The notes: generated from the letters alone by a model not told the origin. DNA of 64,000 nucleotides from Sphingomonas sp. dw_22 (GCF_018449795.1 NZ_JAAVVE010000012.1:36692-100691), one strand, 5' to 3'. Shown: positions 16,727-27,374, numbered from the stretch's first letter. Translations and numbers: made by a program.

Positions 16727-17494
16727 TCAGCCCTTCGTCACGCCCGCCAGGAACGCCATCACGGCCTTCCACGCATCCTCCGCGCCCTCGGGATTCTTCG
16801 CCCGGAGCAAGGTCGAGGAGCCGTGGACCCCGCCCAGCTTCGGCACGAACTGCTCCTTGCCCGCCACCGGCACGGCCTTCAGGATGTCGCGCGCCGCGTC
16901 GATCTCCTTGCCGTCCTGCGCGGAAGTGACGAACACCGGCGCCTTCACGTTCGCCGCCGCCTTGGCCACCAGCTTCTTGTCGTCGAAATATTCGCCCGGA
17001 GAAAAGGCGAGCAGCGCGCGCACCTTCTCGGGATGATCGGCGGCGACGAGGAACGCCAGCGACGCCGAATAGCTGCTGCCCCACAGAATCACCGGCAGCT
17101 TCTTGTCCTGCGCCCAGTTGAGCGCCGCTTCCATGTCCGGCTTGGCCTGGAAATAGAGCGTCGAGCGGCCCAGCGCCTTCACCGTCTCGTTGACGCCGTA
17201 GAGATTCCCGCCGGCGCGCTGGTCGATCCGCAGCGACGAATAGCCCGCCTCGGCCAGCCGCGGCGCGATCAGCGCATATTCGTCCTTGCCCGATTCGGCC
17301 TGGTGGAACAGCAGGATCACCGCCTTGGGGTTCGACGCCTTGGTATAGACGCCGGCGACCTGCACGCCGTCCGCCGCGGTGAGCGTCACCGGCTCGGCCG
17401 AGATCGGCCCGGCATTGACCGGCGGCGGCGCCTGGGGCGCCGGATGGCACGCCGCGACTGCCAGGGCCGCCGCCAGCACCGCCGCGCCGCGCAT
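16727..17494 (-). CDS. Alpha/beta-hydrolase lipoprotein (dienelactone-hydrolase-like)
   Basis: 255 residues. The signal sequence [16 protein letters not shown] puts Cys16 at the lipidation site. The hydrolase fold follows: KAVILLFHQAESGKDEY (oxyanion region), the nucleophile elbow LWGSSYSASLAF near 123, the acid in VTSAQDGKEI and the histidine in GGVHGSSTLL. It should be a membrane-anchored esterase or peptidase-like enzyme in the periplasm; substrate unknown. Its ATG overlaps the thiSG stop by four bases, so it is coupled to thiamine synthesis transcription even though its role is probably unrelated. Confidence 0.85.
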   Translation of the reverse strand: MRGAAVLAAALAVAACHPAPQAPPPVNAGPISAEPVTLTAADGVQVAGVYTKASNPKAVILLFHQAESGKDEYALIAPRLAEAGYSSLRIDQRAGGNLYGVNETVKALGRSTLYFQAKPDMEAALNWAQDKKLPVILWGSSYSASLAFLVAADHPEKVRALLAFSPGEYFDDKKLVAKAAANVKAPVFVTSAQDGKEIDAARDILKAVPVAGKEQFVPKLGGVHGSSTLLRAKNPEGAEDAWKAVMAFLAGVTKG

Positions 17495-18498
17495 CAGATC
17501 AGCCCCGCGAGCGGGCTCGACGGATCGGCATACATGCGCTTGCCCATCCGCCCGGCGCGATAGGAGAGCCGCCCGGCCTCCACCGCCGCCTTCATCGCCG
17601 CCGCCATCATCACGGGATCCTTCGCCTCGGCGATGGCGGTGTTCATCAGCACGCCGTCGCAGCCCAGCTCCATCGCCACCGCCGCATCGGACGCGGCGCC
17701 CACGCCGGCATCGACCAGCACCGGTACCTTGGCGCCCTCCACGATCAGCCGGATCGTCACCCGGTTCTGGATGCCCAGCCCCGAACCGATCGGCGCGCCC
17801 AGCGGCATCACCGCCACCGCGCCGGCATCCTCCAGCCGCTTGGCGGCGATGGGATCGTCGACGCAATAGACCATCGGCAGGAAGCCCTCCTTGGCCAGCA
17901 CCTCGGTCGCGCGCAGCGTCTCGACCATGTCGGGATAGAGCGTCCGCGCCTCACCCAGCACTTCCAGCTTCACCAGATCCCAGCCACCCGCCTCGCGCGC
18001 CAAGCGCAGCGTGCGGATCGCCGATTCGGCATCGAAGCAGCCCGCGGTGTTGGGCAGGTAGGTGACCTTCTTCGGGTCGATATAATCGGTCAGCATCGGC
18101 GCCTTGGGATCGCTGACGTTCACCCGGCGCACCGCCACGGTGACGATCTCCGCCCCCGAAGCCTCCAGCGCCGCCGCGTTCTGCTCGAAATCCTTGTACT
18201 TGCCGGTGCCGACGATCAGCCGCGATCGGAAGGTGCGGCCCGCCACGGTCCATGTGTCCGCGTCCACGGGCCGCGCATGATCGCCACCGCCGACGAAATG
18301 CACGATCTCCAGCTCGTCGCCGTCCTCGACCAGCACCTGCCCCAGCGTCGAGCGCGGCACCACCTCCAGGTTGCGCTCCACCGCGATCTTCTCGGGCACC
18401 AGCCCCAATTCCTCGGCGAGTTGCGCAATGGTCAGCCCCGCAGCGACCCGCTTGTGCTCGCCGTTGACGCTGATGGAGACGGTGCCGTCGATATGCAT
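17494..18498 (-). CDS. thiSG: Fused sulfur carrier ThiS - thiazole synthase ThiG
   Basis: 334 residues. Residues 1-72 are ThiS ([20 protein letters not shown] to EIVHFVGGG) and residues 80-334 are ThiG ([31 protein letters not shown] with the Schiff-base lysine, [20 protein letters not shown]). ThiG assembles the thiazole phosphate of thiamine using sulfur carried as a thiocarboxylate on the ThiS C-terminal glycine. In this fusion the Gly-Gly is internal. Such bifunctional proteins are known in several proteobacteria, but how the glycine is activated is puzzling. The start was set by AAGG eight bases upstream. Divergent from aroQ with 78 bases between; no room for a TPP riboswitch and none was seen. 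Confidence 0.9.
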   Translation of the reverse strand: MHIDGTVSISVNGEHKRVAAGLTIAQLAEELGLVPEKIAVERNLEVVPRSTLGQVLVEDGDELEIVHFVGGGDHARPVDADTWTVAGRTFRSRLIVGTGKYKDFEQNAAALEASGAEIVTVAVRRVNVSDPKAPMLTDYIDPKKVTYLPNTAGCFDAESAIRTLRLAREAGGWDLVKLEVLGEARTLYPDMVETLRATEVLAKEGFLPMVYCVDDPIAAKRLEDAGAVAVMPLGAPIGSGLGIQNRVTIRLIVEGAKVPVLVDAGVGAASDAAVAMELGCDGVLMNTAIAEAKDPVMMAAAMKAAVEAGRLSYRAGRMGKRMYADPSSPLAGLI

Positions 18499-18576
18499 GT
18501 ACATGGCCTTGGGAATATTTGATCGGGAACGCGCGCTCATATAGGGAGGGCCGCGCTCCGCCCGCAACCGAAAGGC

Positions 18577-19017
18577 TTGGCTTTGGCCGACACGATCTAC
18601 GTCCTGAACGGCCCCAACCTCAATCTGCTGGGCCTGCGCGAGCCCGAAATCTATGGGCACGACACGCTGGACGACATCGCCGGACGGATGGAGGATCGCG
18701 CCCGCGAACTCGGCCTGGAGATCGATCTGCGCCAGTCGAATCACGAGGGGCATCTGATCGACTGGCTGCACGAGGCCCAGGCCTATGGCGCCAAGGCGGT
18801 CATCCTCAACCCCGGTGGCTATACCCATACTTCGATCGCGTTGCACGATGCCGTGAAGAGCATCACGACGCCGGTGATCGAGGTCCATCTTTCCAATCCG
18901 CATGCCCGCGAGGAATTCCGCCACACCAGCTTCGTCGGCCGCGCCGCACGGGGCACCGTGGCGGGTTTCGGGGCGCTTTCCTACATGCTTGCGCTTGAAG
19001 CCGCCGCGCGCTTCTGA
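18577..19017 (+). CDS. aroQ: Type II 3-dehydroquinate dehydratase
   Basis: 146 residues with start TTG; a second TTG two codons on (18583) has better spacing from AAAGG and gives [12 protein letters not shown]. The fold is certain: [20 protein letters not shown] with the active-site Tyr, [32 protein letters not shown] with the catalytic histidine environment, and [17 protein letters not shown]. It dehydrates 3-dehydroquinate in the shikimate pathway. It heads the aroQ-accB-accC cluster, a gene order seen in many proteobacteria. Confidence 0.96.
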   Translation: MALADTIYVLNGPNLNLLGLREPEIYGHDTLDDIAGRMEDRARELGLEIDLRQSNHEGHLIDWLHEAQAYGAKAVILNPGGYTHTSIALHDAVKSITTPVIEVHLSNPHAREEFRHTSFVGRAARGTVAGFGALSYMLALEAAARF

Positions 19018-19051
19018 CAGAGGGCGCGGTTTCATCGAAAAGAAGGGTCGC

Positions 19052-19528
19052 ATGGCCGACAAAAACGACAAGACGGGAGCGATGCAGGTCGATATCGATC
19101 TGGTGCGTCAGCTCGCCGCTGTACTCGACGATACGCAGCTCACCGAAATCGAAGTGGAGGACGGCGAACGCCGCGTCCGCGTGGCGCGCACCGTCACCGC
19201 CGCGCCGATGCAGGTCGCGGCGCCTGCCTATGCTCCGGCGCCCGCCGCGGCAGCCGCGCCCGTGGCCGCCGAAGCCGCCCCTGCCCCCGCGGCATTCAAC
19301 GCGGTCAAGTCGCCGATGGTCGGCACCGCCTATCTCTCGCCCAATCCCGAGGCCAAGCCGTTCGTCACGGTCGGCCAGAAGGTGGCGGCTGGCGATACGC
19401 TGGTCATCATCGAGGCGATGAAGGTGATGAACCCGATCCACGCGCCGTCCGCCGGCACCGTGAAGGCAATCCTGGTCGACAACGGCCAGCCGGTCGAGTT
19501 CGACCAGCCGCTCGTAGTGGTCGAGTAG
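19052..19528 (+). CDS. accB: Biotin carboxyl carrier protein of acetyl-CoA carboxylase
   Basis: 158 residues from the ATG with AAGAAGGG upstream. An N-terminal helical segment ([20 protein letters not shown]) leads through an Ala/Pro-rich swinging linker (about residues 50-85) to the biotinyl domain with [15 protein letters not shown], whose lysine is biotinylated. It shuttles CO2 from AccC to the carboxyltransferase for fatty acid synthesis. accC begins seven bases after its stop. Confidence 0.97.
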   Translation: MADKNDKTGAMQVDIDLVRQLAAVLDDTQLTEIEVEDGERRVRVARTVTAAPMQVAAPAYAPAPAAAAAPVAAEAAPAPAAFNAVKSPMVGTAYLSPNPEAKPFVTVGQKVAAGDTLVIIEAMKVMNPIHAPSAGTVKAILVDNGQPVEFDQPLVVVE

Positions 19529-19535
19529 AAACCAA

Positions 19536-20891
19536 ATGCCCGAGATCAAGAAGCTCCTGATCGCCAATCGCGGCGAAATAGCGCTGCGCATCCATCGCGC
19601 ATGCCACGAGATGGGCATCAGGACGGTGGCGGTGCACTCCACCGCCGACAGCGATGCGATGCATGTGCGGCTGGCGGACGAGGCGATCTGCATCGGGCCG
19701 CCCAGCGCCGCCGAGAGCTATCTCAACATCCCCAACATCATCTCCGCCGCCGAGATCTCGGGTGCCGATGCGATCCACCCGGGCTACGGCTTCCTCTCGG
19801 AGAACGCCCAGTTCGCCGAGATCGTCGAGGCGCACGGCCTGCTCTTCGTCGGCCCCAAGCCCGAGCATATCCGCACGATGGGCGACAAGGTGGAGGCGAA
19901 GCGCACCGCCGGCGCGCTCGGCCTGCCGCTCGTCCCCGGATCGGACGGCGCGATCAGCGACGTGGCCGAGGCCAAGGCGATCGCCGCGCGGATCGGCTAT
20001 CCGGTCATCATCAAGGCGGCTTCGGGCGGCGGCGGGCGCGGCATGAAGGTGTGCACGTCGGAAGACCAGCTCGAGACGCTGATGCAGCAAGCCGGCAGCG
20101 AGGCCAAGGCGGCGTTCGGCGACGCCACCGTCTATCTCGAAAAATATCTCGGCAATCCGCGCCACATCGAGTTCCAGGTGTTCGGCGACGGCGAGGGCAA
20201 TGCGATCCATCTCGGCGAGCGCGACTGCTCGCTCCAGCGCCGCCACCAGAAGGTGCTGGAGGAAGCGCCCTCTCCCGTCCTCGGCGCCGAGGACCGCGCG
20301 CGGATGGGCGGGATCGTCGCCAAGGCGATGGCCGACATGGGCTATCGCGGCGCCGGCACGATCGAGTTCCTGTGGGAAGACGGCGAGTTCTACTTCATCG
20401 AGATGAACACCCGGCTCCAGGTCGAGCATCCGGTGACCGAGATGATTACCGGCCTCGATCTCGTCCGCGAGCAGATCCGCGTCGCGGAAGGTCACGGCCT
20501 GTCGGTCCGCCAGGAGGATATCGAGTTCCGCGGCCATGCGATCGAATGCCGCATCAATGCCGAGGATCCGCGCACCTTCGCCCCCTCGCCCGGCAAGATC
20601 ACGCATTTCCATGCCCCGGGCGGCATGCATGTGCGCGTCGATAGCGGCATCTATGCGGGCTATCGGATCCCGCCTTATTACGATTCGATGATCGCCAAGC
20701 TGATCGTCTATGGCCGCACCCGCGAGGGCTGCCTGATGCGGCTGCGGCGCGCGCTCGAGGAGTTCGTGATCGAGGGCGTGAAGACCACCATCCCGCTCCA
20801 CCAGGCGCTGCTCGACGATCCCGATTTCCAGGCCGGCAACTATACGATCAAGTGGCTGGAAGAATGGCTGGCCAGGCAGGACGAAGCCTGA
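19536..20891 (+). CDS. accC: Biotin carboxylase subunit of acetyl-CoA carboxylase
   Basis: 451 residues, full length. ATP-grasp features are intact: [18 protein letters not shown] at the N-terminus, [16 protein letters not shown] (glycine-rich loop near 160-175), [25 protein letters not shown] and [15 protein letters not shown] near 287 with the catalytic Glu/Arg. It carboxylates the biotin on AccB using ATP and bicarbonate. Ends the aroQ-accBC unit; a stem-loop follows. Confidence 0.98.
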   Translation: MPEIKKLLIANRGEIALRIHRACHEMGIRTVAVHSTADSDAMHVRLADEAICIGPPSAAESYLNIPNIISAAEISGADAIHPGYGFLSENAQFAEIVEAHGLLFVGPKPEHIRTMGDKVEAKRTAGALGLPLVPGSDGAISDVAEAKAIAARIGYPVIIKAASGGGGRGMKVCTSEDQLETLMQQAGSEAKAAFGDATVYLEKYLGNPRHIEFQVFGDGEGNAIHLGERDCSLQRRHQKVLEEAPSPVLGAEDRARMGGIVAKAMADMGYRGAGTIEFLWEDGEFYFIEMNTRLQVEHPVTEMITGLDLVREQIRVAEGHGLSVRQEDIEFRGHAIECRINAEDPRTFAPSPGKITHFHAPGGMHVRVDSGIYAGYRIPPYYDSMIAKLIVYGRTREGCLMRLRRALEEFVIEGVKTTIPLHQALLDDPDFQAGNYTIKWLEEWLARQDEA

Positions 20892-20902
20892 GCCTCCGAT
20901 AC

Positions 20903-20924
20903 CCCTCTCCCCTCGGGGAGAGGG
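20903..20924. terminator. Bidirectional stem-loop after accC
   Basis: CCCTCTCCCC (20903-20912) pairs with GGGGAGAGGG (20915-20924). It lies between the ends of convergent accC and the DUF2306 gene. There is no T tract, so it is either a shared terminator or a copy of a dispersed repeat. Confidence 0.45.
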
Positions 20925-20930
20925 CGTCCC

Positions 20931-21431
20931 CTATCCCCACAGCCACTGCCCCATCAGCCTTCCCGGCAGGAAGGTGAAGAATCCCGCGATCACCAGCGAG
21001 GCATAGACGATCGTCATCGCCCGCCGATGCGCGGCGATATTGCCGCGCCGGGCGTTGCGCACCGCCAGCGGCACGCTCACCAACACCAGCACGGACAGCA
21101 GATGGATCGGGCTCAGCCCACCCGTCACATAGCGCAACCCGAAGCTGGACAGGGCCGTGAGCAGCATCAGCGCCGCCCAGGCTCGCCCGAGCATCCGGTG
21201 CAGCCGGTCGCCCTTGCGGCGCAGCAATATCCAGCCGCCCAGCGGCAGCGCCGGGATCACCGTCGCCAGATGCAGGCGGAGCCAGAGATTATGGTCGGCA
21301 GGCATCAGCGCACCGCCGCCCGCCAGCCGATGCGCAAGCGCGACGGCCAGCAATGCGAACAGCAGCGCGGCGGCGATCACGATAGCGGTGTCGCGGCGCG
21401 CGCGGCCGGGGATGGCAGTGGTGGCGGTCAT
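20931..21431 (-). CDS. DUF2306-like multi-pass membrane protein
   Basis: 166 residues with four transmembrane segments (TAIVIAAALLFALLAVALAH, LATVIPALPLGGWILL, AWAALMLLTALSSFGL, LLSVLVLVSVPLAV) and a final AMTIVYASLVIAGFFTFLPG. Conserved HRMLGRAW and HRRAMTIVYASL histidine motifs match the DUF2306 membrane family, whose function is unknown. The ATG next to the divergent LytTR gene was chosen because upstream codons translate to non-protein sequence. Divergent pairing with a membrane LytTR protein suggests a sensing pair, possibly with this protein as regulated target or partner. Confidence 0.75.
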   Translation of the reverse strand: MTATTAIPGRARRDTAIVIAAALLFALLAVALAHRLAGGGALMPADHNLWLRLHLATVIPALPLGGWILLRRKGDRLHRMLGRAWAALMLLTALSSFGLRYVTGGLSPIHLLSVLVLVSVPLAVRNARRGNIAAHRRAMTIVYASLVIAGFFTFLPGRLMGQWLWG

Positions 21432-21516
21432 TGCGTTCTCCGTCTTGCGTTGCCCACAGCCTGACGGCGGCCGGTTAGCGGAGAAGGCGAAGCGCAGGAA
21501 AGGAACGGAGAAATTC

Positions 21517-22332
21517 GTGGATGCGGCAGCCGCGCCCGCATTGTACCGTTCGCGAAGCATGAACGGTACACACCTCAATCCCCCGAATCGCGCCTTGGCG
21601 ACCGAGTTCGCCATCATGGTCGCCGCCGGACTGGTGGCGGCCCTGATCGGCCCGTTCGGCACCTTCGCGTTGCCGCTCGGCACGCGGCTGGCCGATTGGC
21701 TGTTGTTCGCATTGGGCGGCTATGCCTTTTTCCGCCCGGTGATCGCCGCCGCCGGCGCGCTTTCGGCCCAGACCGGCCTGCCCCGCTGGGCAGCGCTCGG
21801 CGCCGCCACAGCATTGGCCGCGCTCCCGACCACGCTGCTGGTCGCATGGGCAATGGCAGGCATGGGCTGGCAACGGCTGACGCTGGGCGAACTGCTGCAA
21901 CTCTATCCGAAGGTTCTGCTGCTGGGCGCGGTGGTCACGGCGATCCAGGTGGCGCTCCGGCGCCCCGTGCCCGCCGCCGCAGCGGCCGAGCCGGCGGCGC
22001 CCCTCCCCCCATCGCGCGAGCCGGCGCTGCTCGCCCAGCTTCCGCCCAGGCTCGGGCGCGACCTGCTCTATCTCGGCAACGAGGATCATTATGTCCGCGC
22101 CTATACCAGCGAGGGCGATGCGCTGCTGCTGATGCGCCTGCGCGACGCCGTGGAGGATCTGGCCGGGCTGGACGGCGCCCGGGTCCATCGCAGCTGGTGG
22201 GTCGCGCGCCATGCGGTGGCGGAGGTGCTTCGCCGCGATCGCGCCGTGGTCCTGCGCCTGGTCGACGGCCGCCAGGTTCCCGTTGCCCGCGCGATGGTCC
22301 CGGAGCTCAGGGCGCGCGGCTGGCTCTCTTGA
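21517..22332 (+). CDS. Membrane-anchored LytTR-domain transcriptional regulator
   Basis: 271 residues if started at GTG 21517, which has GGAG six bases upstream; an internal ATG at 21559 (257 residues) lacks a Shine-Dalgarno. Four hydrophobic helices fill roughly the first 140 residues, then a Pro/Ala linker, then a C-terminal LytTR DNA-binding domain: RDLLYLGNEDHYVRAYTSEG, MRLRDAVEDLAG, VHRSWWVARHAV and VVLRLVDGRQVPVARAM. Such proteins bind DNA from the membrane. A perfect 10-bp inverted repeat with ACCGTT cores sits at the start of the gene, suggesting autoregulation. No separate histidine kinase is nearby. Confidence 0.85.
   Translation: MDAAAAPALYRSRSMNGTHLNPPNRALATEFAIMVAAGLVAALIGPFGTFALPLGTRLADWLLFALGGYAFFRPVIAAAGALSAQTGLPRWAALGAATALAALPTTLLVAWAMAGMGWQRLTLGELLQLYPKVLLLGAVVTAIQVALRRPVPAAAAAEPAAPLPPSREPALLAQLPPRLGRDLLYLGNEDHYVRAYTSEGDALLLMRLRDAVEDLAGLDGARVHRSWWVARHAVAEVLRRDRAVVLRLVDGRQVPVARAMVPELRARGWLS
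21542..21570. promoter_or_regulatory. Perfect inverted repeat at the LytTR gene start
   Basis: TGTACCGTTC (21542-21551) and GAACGGTACA (21561-21570) are exact reverse complements with a 9-base spacer that holds the alternative ATG. The ACCGTT cores resemble LytTR half-sites. It could be the protein's own operator or an mRNA hairpin over the initiation region. Confidence 0.6.
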
Positions 22333-22364
22333 CTCGGCCGCGCCTGCTCGCGAACGGAGGCATC

Positions 22365-22703
22365 ATGAAAGCGACGATCTACCATAATCCCCGCTGCTCG
22401 AAATCGCGCGAGGCGCTGGCGATCCTGAACGAGACACCGGGCGTCGAGGTCGAGATCGTCGAATATCTCAAGACCCCGCCGAGCCGCGCGAAGCTGGCCG
22501 GGCTCTATGCCCGCGCCGGCCTCACCCCACGCGAGGGGCTGCGCAAGGCCGAGGACGGCGCCAAGGCGCTCAAGGACGCGACCGAGGATGCGATCCTAGA
22601 TGCGATGGCGGCCGATCCGATCCTGATCGAGCGCCCGCTGGTCGAAACCGAAAAGGGCGTCCGCCTGGGCCGCCCTCCGGAAAAGGTGCGGGAGATTCTC
22701 TGA
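22365..22703 (+). CDS. arsC: Glutaredoxin-dependent arsenate reductase
   Basis: 112 residues. YHNPRCSKSREALAIL places the catalytic cysteine at residue 11, and three arginines characteristic of the ArsC fold appear in PPSRAKL, IERPLVETEKG and LGRPPEKV. It reduces arsenate to arsenite using glutathione and glutaredoxin. GGAGG lies four bases before the ATG. No ars regulator or efflux gene is adjacent, so it may be a housekeeping member. It follows the LytTR gene by 32 bases and could be co-transcribed. Confidence 0.9.
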   Translation: MKATIYHNPRCSKSREALAILNETPGVEVEIVEYLKTPPSRAKLAGLYARAGLTPREGLRKAEDGAKALKDATEDAILDAMAADPILIERPLVETEKGVRLGRPPEKVREIL

Positions 22704-22788
22704 AGCAGGCTGCTTCATTGAATTTTGAAGGCGGCTACGCTATCTGGGTTTTGTTGCGATGTTCTGTCGATGACAGTCATCCCGGATC

Positions 22789-22818
22789 GAGCCCTGGTCG
22801 TTGCCGCGACCGGGGCTC
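22789..22818. terminator. Hairpin downstream of arsC
   Basis: GAGCCCTGGTCG (22789-22800) pairs with CGACCGGGGCTC (22807-22818) with one wobble pair and a 6-base loop. It stands between arsC and the small minus-strand ORF and may terminate both. Confidence 0.5.
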
Positions 22819-22861
22819 AAATCGTTTGGGGGCCGAGTTGCCGCCCGACCCCCGCCCGCCG

Positions 22862-23002
22862 CTACTTGGAGTGGGCCACCTCGATAATCTTCAGGACCAT
22901 CGTGATGGTTGCCACCATCAGCATTGCGATGCCGATGATGATTGTTGCGACGTTCACATCAATAACAATCACCTCCAGACTGCTCCTTGATTCGACAGAC
23001 AT
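22862..23002 (-). CDS. Putative 46-residue single-span membrane peptide
   Basis: This ORF starts MSVESRSSLEVIVIDVNVAT, continues through a strongly hydrophobic segment (IIIGIAMLMVATITMVLKII) and ends EVAHSK. A shorter start is possible: GTG 22957 gives 31 residues and follows GGAGGTGAT, an almost perfect anti-16S complement, although the spacing is long. The local sequence is more AT-rich than its neighbours. Size, single transmembrane helix and charged tail resemble type I toxins or small regulatory membrane peptides; there is no direct evidence of either. A hairpin follows the stop codon. Confidence 0.45.
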   Translation of the reverse strand: MSVESRSSLEVIVIDVNVATIIIGIAMLMVATITMVLKIIEVAHSK

Positions 23003-23085
23003 TGCCGTGCCGGTCCTGGAGCAGCCGGAGATTGGTCGGGATTTATGGTGTCACCAACCTGAATTTTTCGGGTGACGCCGGACCC

Positions 23086-23940
23086 TCACCCCTTCAACCC
23101 CGCCGCCAGCGTCTCGCGCCAGGGCGTGGTCGGGCGCCCGATCAGCCCGCTGAGCGCATGGCCGTCGTCGAACAGCGCACCCTCCGCAGCCTTGGCGTCG
23201 CTGTCCGCCAGTGCCGCCGCAAGCGGCGCGGGCAGGCCGGCGCCCTCCAGCACCGCGCGATATTCCGCCTCGGGCAGGTCGCGATAGGGAATGGCCTTGC
23301 CCGCGATCCCGGAGATGGCCGCGGCGAATTCGGCGAGCGTGAAACCCTCGTCTCCCGCCAGTTCGTACACCTGGCCCCCAAGGCCCTCGCCCGTCAGCAC
23401 CACCGCCGCCGCTTCGGCATAGTCCGCGCGGGTGGCGGTGGAGATGCGGCCTTCGCCCGCGCTGCCCAGCAGCACGCCATGCTCCAGCGCCGAGAAGGCA
23501 CCGGGCAGGTAATTCTCGGTATACCAGCCGTTGCGCAGCAGCGCATGCGGCACGCCGCTCGCCCGCAGCAGCGCCTCGGTCGCGCGATGCTCGTTCGCCA
23601 GCGCCAACGGGATCGTATCGGCATGGAGGATGCTGGTATAGGCGATGAAGCCGACGCCCGCGACCTTCGCCGCCTCGATCACCGCCTGGTGCTGCGGCAC
23701 GCGCTTGCCGATCTCGTTGCCGGAAATGAGCAGCAGCCGATCGACGCCTTCCAGCGCCGGCGCCAGCGTCTCGGGCGCATCATAGTCGAAGCGGCGGACG
23801 ACGACGCCCTGCGCCGCGAACGCGGCCAGCCTGGCAGGATCGCGCACCAGCGCGACGATCGTGCCCGGATCGACTTTCGCGATCAGCGCGTGAAGGACCA
23901 GCTGGCCCAGCTGGCCCGAGGCTCCGGTGACGGCGTACAT
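23086..23940 (-). CDS. NmrA-type NAD(P)H:quinone oxidoreductase (QorB-like)
   Basis: 284 residues from the ATG with AAAGGA seven bases upstream. Atypical SDR: N-terminal MYAVTGASGQLGQLVLHALI nucleotide-binding motif, VRDPARLAAF, LLLISGNEIGKRVPQHQAVI and AYTSILHAD, matching E. coli QorB (YtfG) in length and layout. It lacks the catalytic YxxxK of classical SDRs. QorB reduces quinones with NADPH. The divergent neighbour is an HxlR regulator, the same pairing as E. coli ytfG/ytfH, so induction by quinones or electrophiles is likely. Confidence 0.88.
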   Translation of the reverse strand: MYAVTGASGQLGQLVLHALIAKVDPGTIVALVRDPARLAAFAAQGVVVRRFDYDAPETLAPALEGVDRLLLISGNEIGKRVPQHQAVIEAAKVAGVGFIAYTSILHADTIPLALANEHRATEALLRASGVPHALLRNGWYTENYLPGAFSALEHGVLLGSAGEGRISTATRADYAEAAAVVLTGEGLGGQVYELAGDEGFTLAEFAAAISGIAGKAIPYRDLPEAEYRAVLEGAGLPAPLAAALADSDAKAAEGALFDDGHALSGLIGRPTTPWRETLAAGLKG

Positions 23941-23990
23941 GGCATTTCCTTTCGAACGGACGTGGTTGATCGCCGCCATCTAATCCCCTA

Positions 23991-24026
23991 ACTTACTGAT
24001 CGTAAGTACGTACATCAGAGTAAGTA
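23991..24026. promoter_or_regulatory. HxlR operator between the qorB-like gene and its regulator
   Basis: ACTTAC (23991-23996) and GTAAGT (24002-24007) form a dyad with a 5-base spacer, and another GTAAGTA half-site follows at 24020-24026. It lies centrally in the 93-base divergent promoter region. Confidence 0.6.
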
Positions 24027-24033
24027 TGGAAAA

Positions 24034-24414
24034 ATGTTGAAGCAGACCTCCCCCCGCCTCGCCGACCGCATGGCGCGGGGCGACGTGTTCTCCACCGAAT
24101 GCCCGTCGCGCGAGGTGCTGAAGCATATAACGAGCACCTGGGGCGTGCTGATCCTGATCGCGCTGCGCCCCGGCACATTGCGGTTCAGCGAACTGCGCCG
24201 CACGGTGAACGGCGTCAGCGAGCGGATGCTCGCCCAGACGCTCCAGCAGCTCGAGGGCGACGGGCTGCTCACGCGCCGCAGCTATCCGGTCGTGCCGCCG
24301 CATGTCGAATACAGCCTGACTCCGCTGGGCCAGGAGGCCGCCGGGCAGGTCGAGACGCTGGTGGACTGGATCCAGGATCGGCTGCCGGCACTGATCGGCC
24401 AGCGGAAAGCCTAG
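24034..24414 (+). CDS. HxlR-family transcriptional regulator (YtfH/QorR-like)
   Basis: 126 residues. ECPSREVLKHITSTWGVLILIAL with Cys23 (residues 22-44), then the winged helix LRFSELRRTVNGVSERMLAQTLQQLEGDGLLTRR and wing PPHVEYSLTPLG. The single N-terminal cysteine is the site that senses quinones or electrophiles in related proteins (QorR, YodB). It is divergent from the qorB-like gene with a GTAAGT dyad between them and probably represses both. The last four bases overlap the convergent PAS gene. Confidence 0.9.
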   Translation: MLKQTSPRLADRMARGDVFSTECPSREVLKHITSTWGVLILIALRPGTLRFSELRRTVNGVSERMLAQTLQQLEGDGLLTRRSYPVVPPHVEYSLTPLGQEAAGQVETLVDWIQDRLPALIGQRKA

Positions 24415-24797
24415 ATCTCGGCCGTCACATCCTGTTTCGTGCCATAGAGCCGCACCGCGCGGCCGCCGCGGGCAAGCACGTCCGCGGTCAGCCGCATCCG
24501 GCGCAGTTCGCCGTCCGGCCGCCGGATCTGCGCGTCGAAGGTGAAGCTGCCGCAGGTCGCGATCGCCTCGGCCCGCAGCCGATCGAGCATCGCCCGCGAT
24601 TCGCCGACATACATCTCGACGATCGCGCACCGGTCCAGCCGGGCACCGCGCGGCATGCCGAACAGATCGAACACCCCCGGCGCCCAGCGCAATGCGTTAT
24701 CGGCAAGGTCGCATTCCCAGGATGCAGGAAGCGACGTGATTTCGCCCAGGTCCGCATCGCGGCCCTGGAGCGCTTCTATCCATGGATACGCCGACAT
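24411..24797 (-). CDS. PAS-domain protein
   Basis: 128 residues, essentially a single PAS fold: WECDLADNALRWAPGVFDLFGMP, a helical part with RAMLDRLRAEAIATCGSFTF and the PAC-like RRPDGELRRMRLTADVL ending YGTKQDVTAEI. No kinase, GGDEF or HTH domain is attached. A free-standing PAS protein may bind a small ligand or act as an adaptor. Divergent from purL with 108 bases between them. Confidence 0.75.
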   Translation of the reverse strand: MSAYPWIEALQGRDADLGEITSLPASWECDLADNALRWAPGVFDLFGMPRGARLDRCAIVEMYVGESRAMLDRLRAEAIATCGSFTFDAQIRRPDGELRRMRLTADVLARGGRAVRLYGTKQDVTAEI

Positions 24798-24905
24798 GAT
24801 TCCGGTTTAGGCTCCGCAGGTTAACCGCGCGTTAGACGCGCCGGGCCGCCGCCGCGACACGCTGCGGGGTGACGAAGCCTCCGGCCCTCGCTAAGGGCTC
24901 GCCTC

Positions 24906-27140
<2,235 letters not shown>

Positions 27141-27150
27141 TTCCTCTTCA

Positions 27151-27314
27151 ATCCTCCCCGAGCTTTGCTCGGGGAGGGGGACCATGCGCAGCATGGTGGA
27201 GGGGCGGCGCGAAGCGCCGTTATCCCTCGCCGCACGCTTCACCGGCCTTTGGCCGGCCCCTCCACCACGCCCTGCGGGCGCGGTCCCCCTCCCCCAGCAA
27301 GCTGGGGGAGGATT
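27151..27314. repeat. 164-bp imperfect palindromic intergenic repeat
   Basis: The left end (ATCCTCCCCGAGCTTTGCTC) and right end (AGCAAGCTGGGGGAGGAT) are inverted copies of each other. Internal blocks ACCATGCGCAGCATGGTGGAG and CTCCACCACGCCCTGC also pair, giving a long interrupted stem. The mosaic of short palindromes with CTCCACCA/TGGTGGAG blocks is a familiar dispersed repeat of sphingomonads. It separates purL from the next gene and could terminate purL. Confidence 0.7.
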
Positions 27315-27374
27315 TGCAAACCAACCACCGCCAATCGTTGACGCCCCCCGCTCGCCGGGTCAGGTTCCACCGCC

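Noticed and set aside
18499..18576. TPP riboswitch expected upstream of thiSG
   Set aside because: Only 78 bases separate thiSG and aroQ, too short for a THI element, and the conserved CUGAGA core was not found.
22725..23075. Plus-strand 116-codon frame with a hydrophobic centre in the arsC-qorB gap
   Set aside because: Its hydrophobic part is the antisense of the small minus-strand membrane peptide, and it lacks a good Shine-Dalgarno; the minus-strand reading has better start and stop placement.
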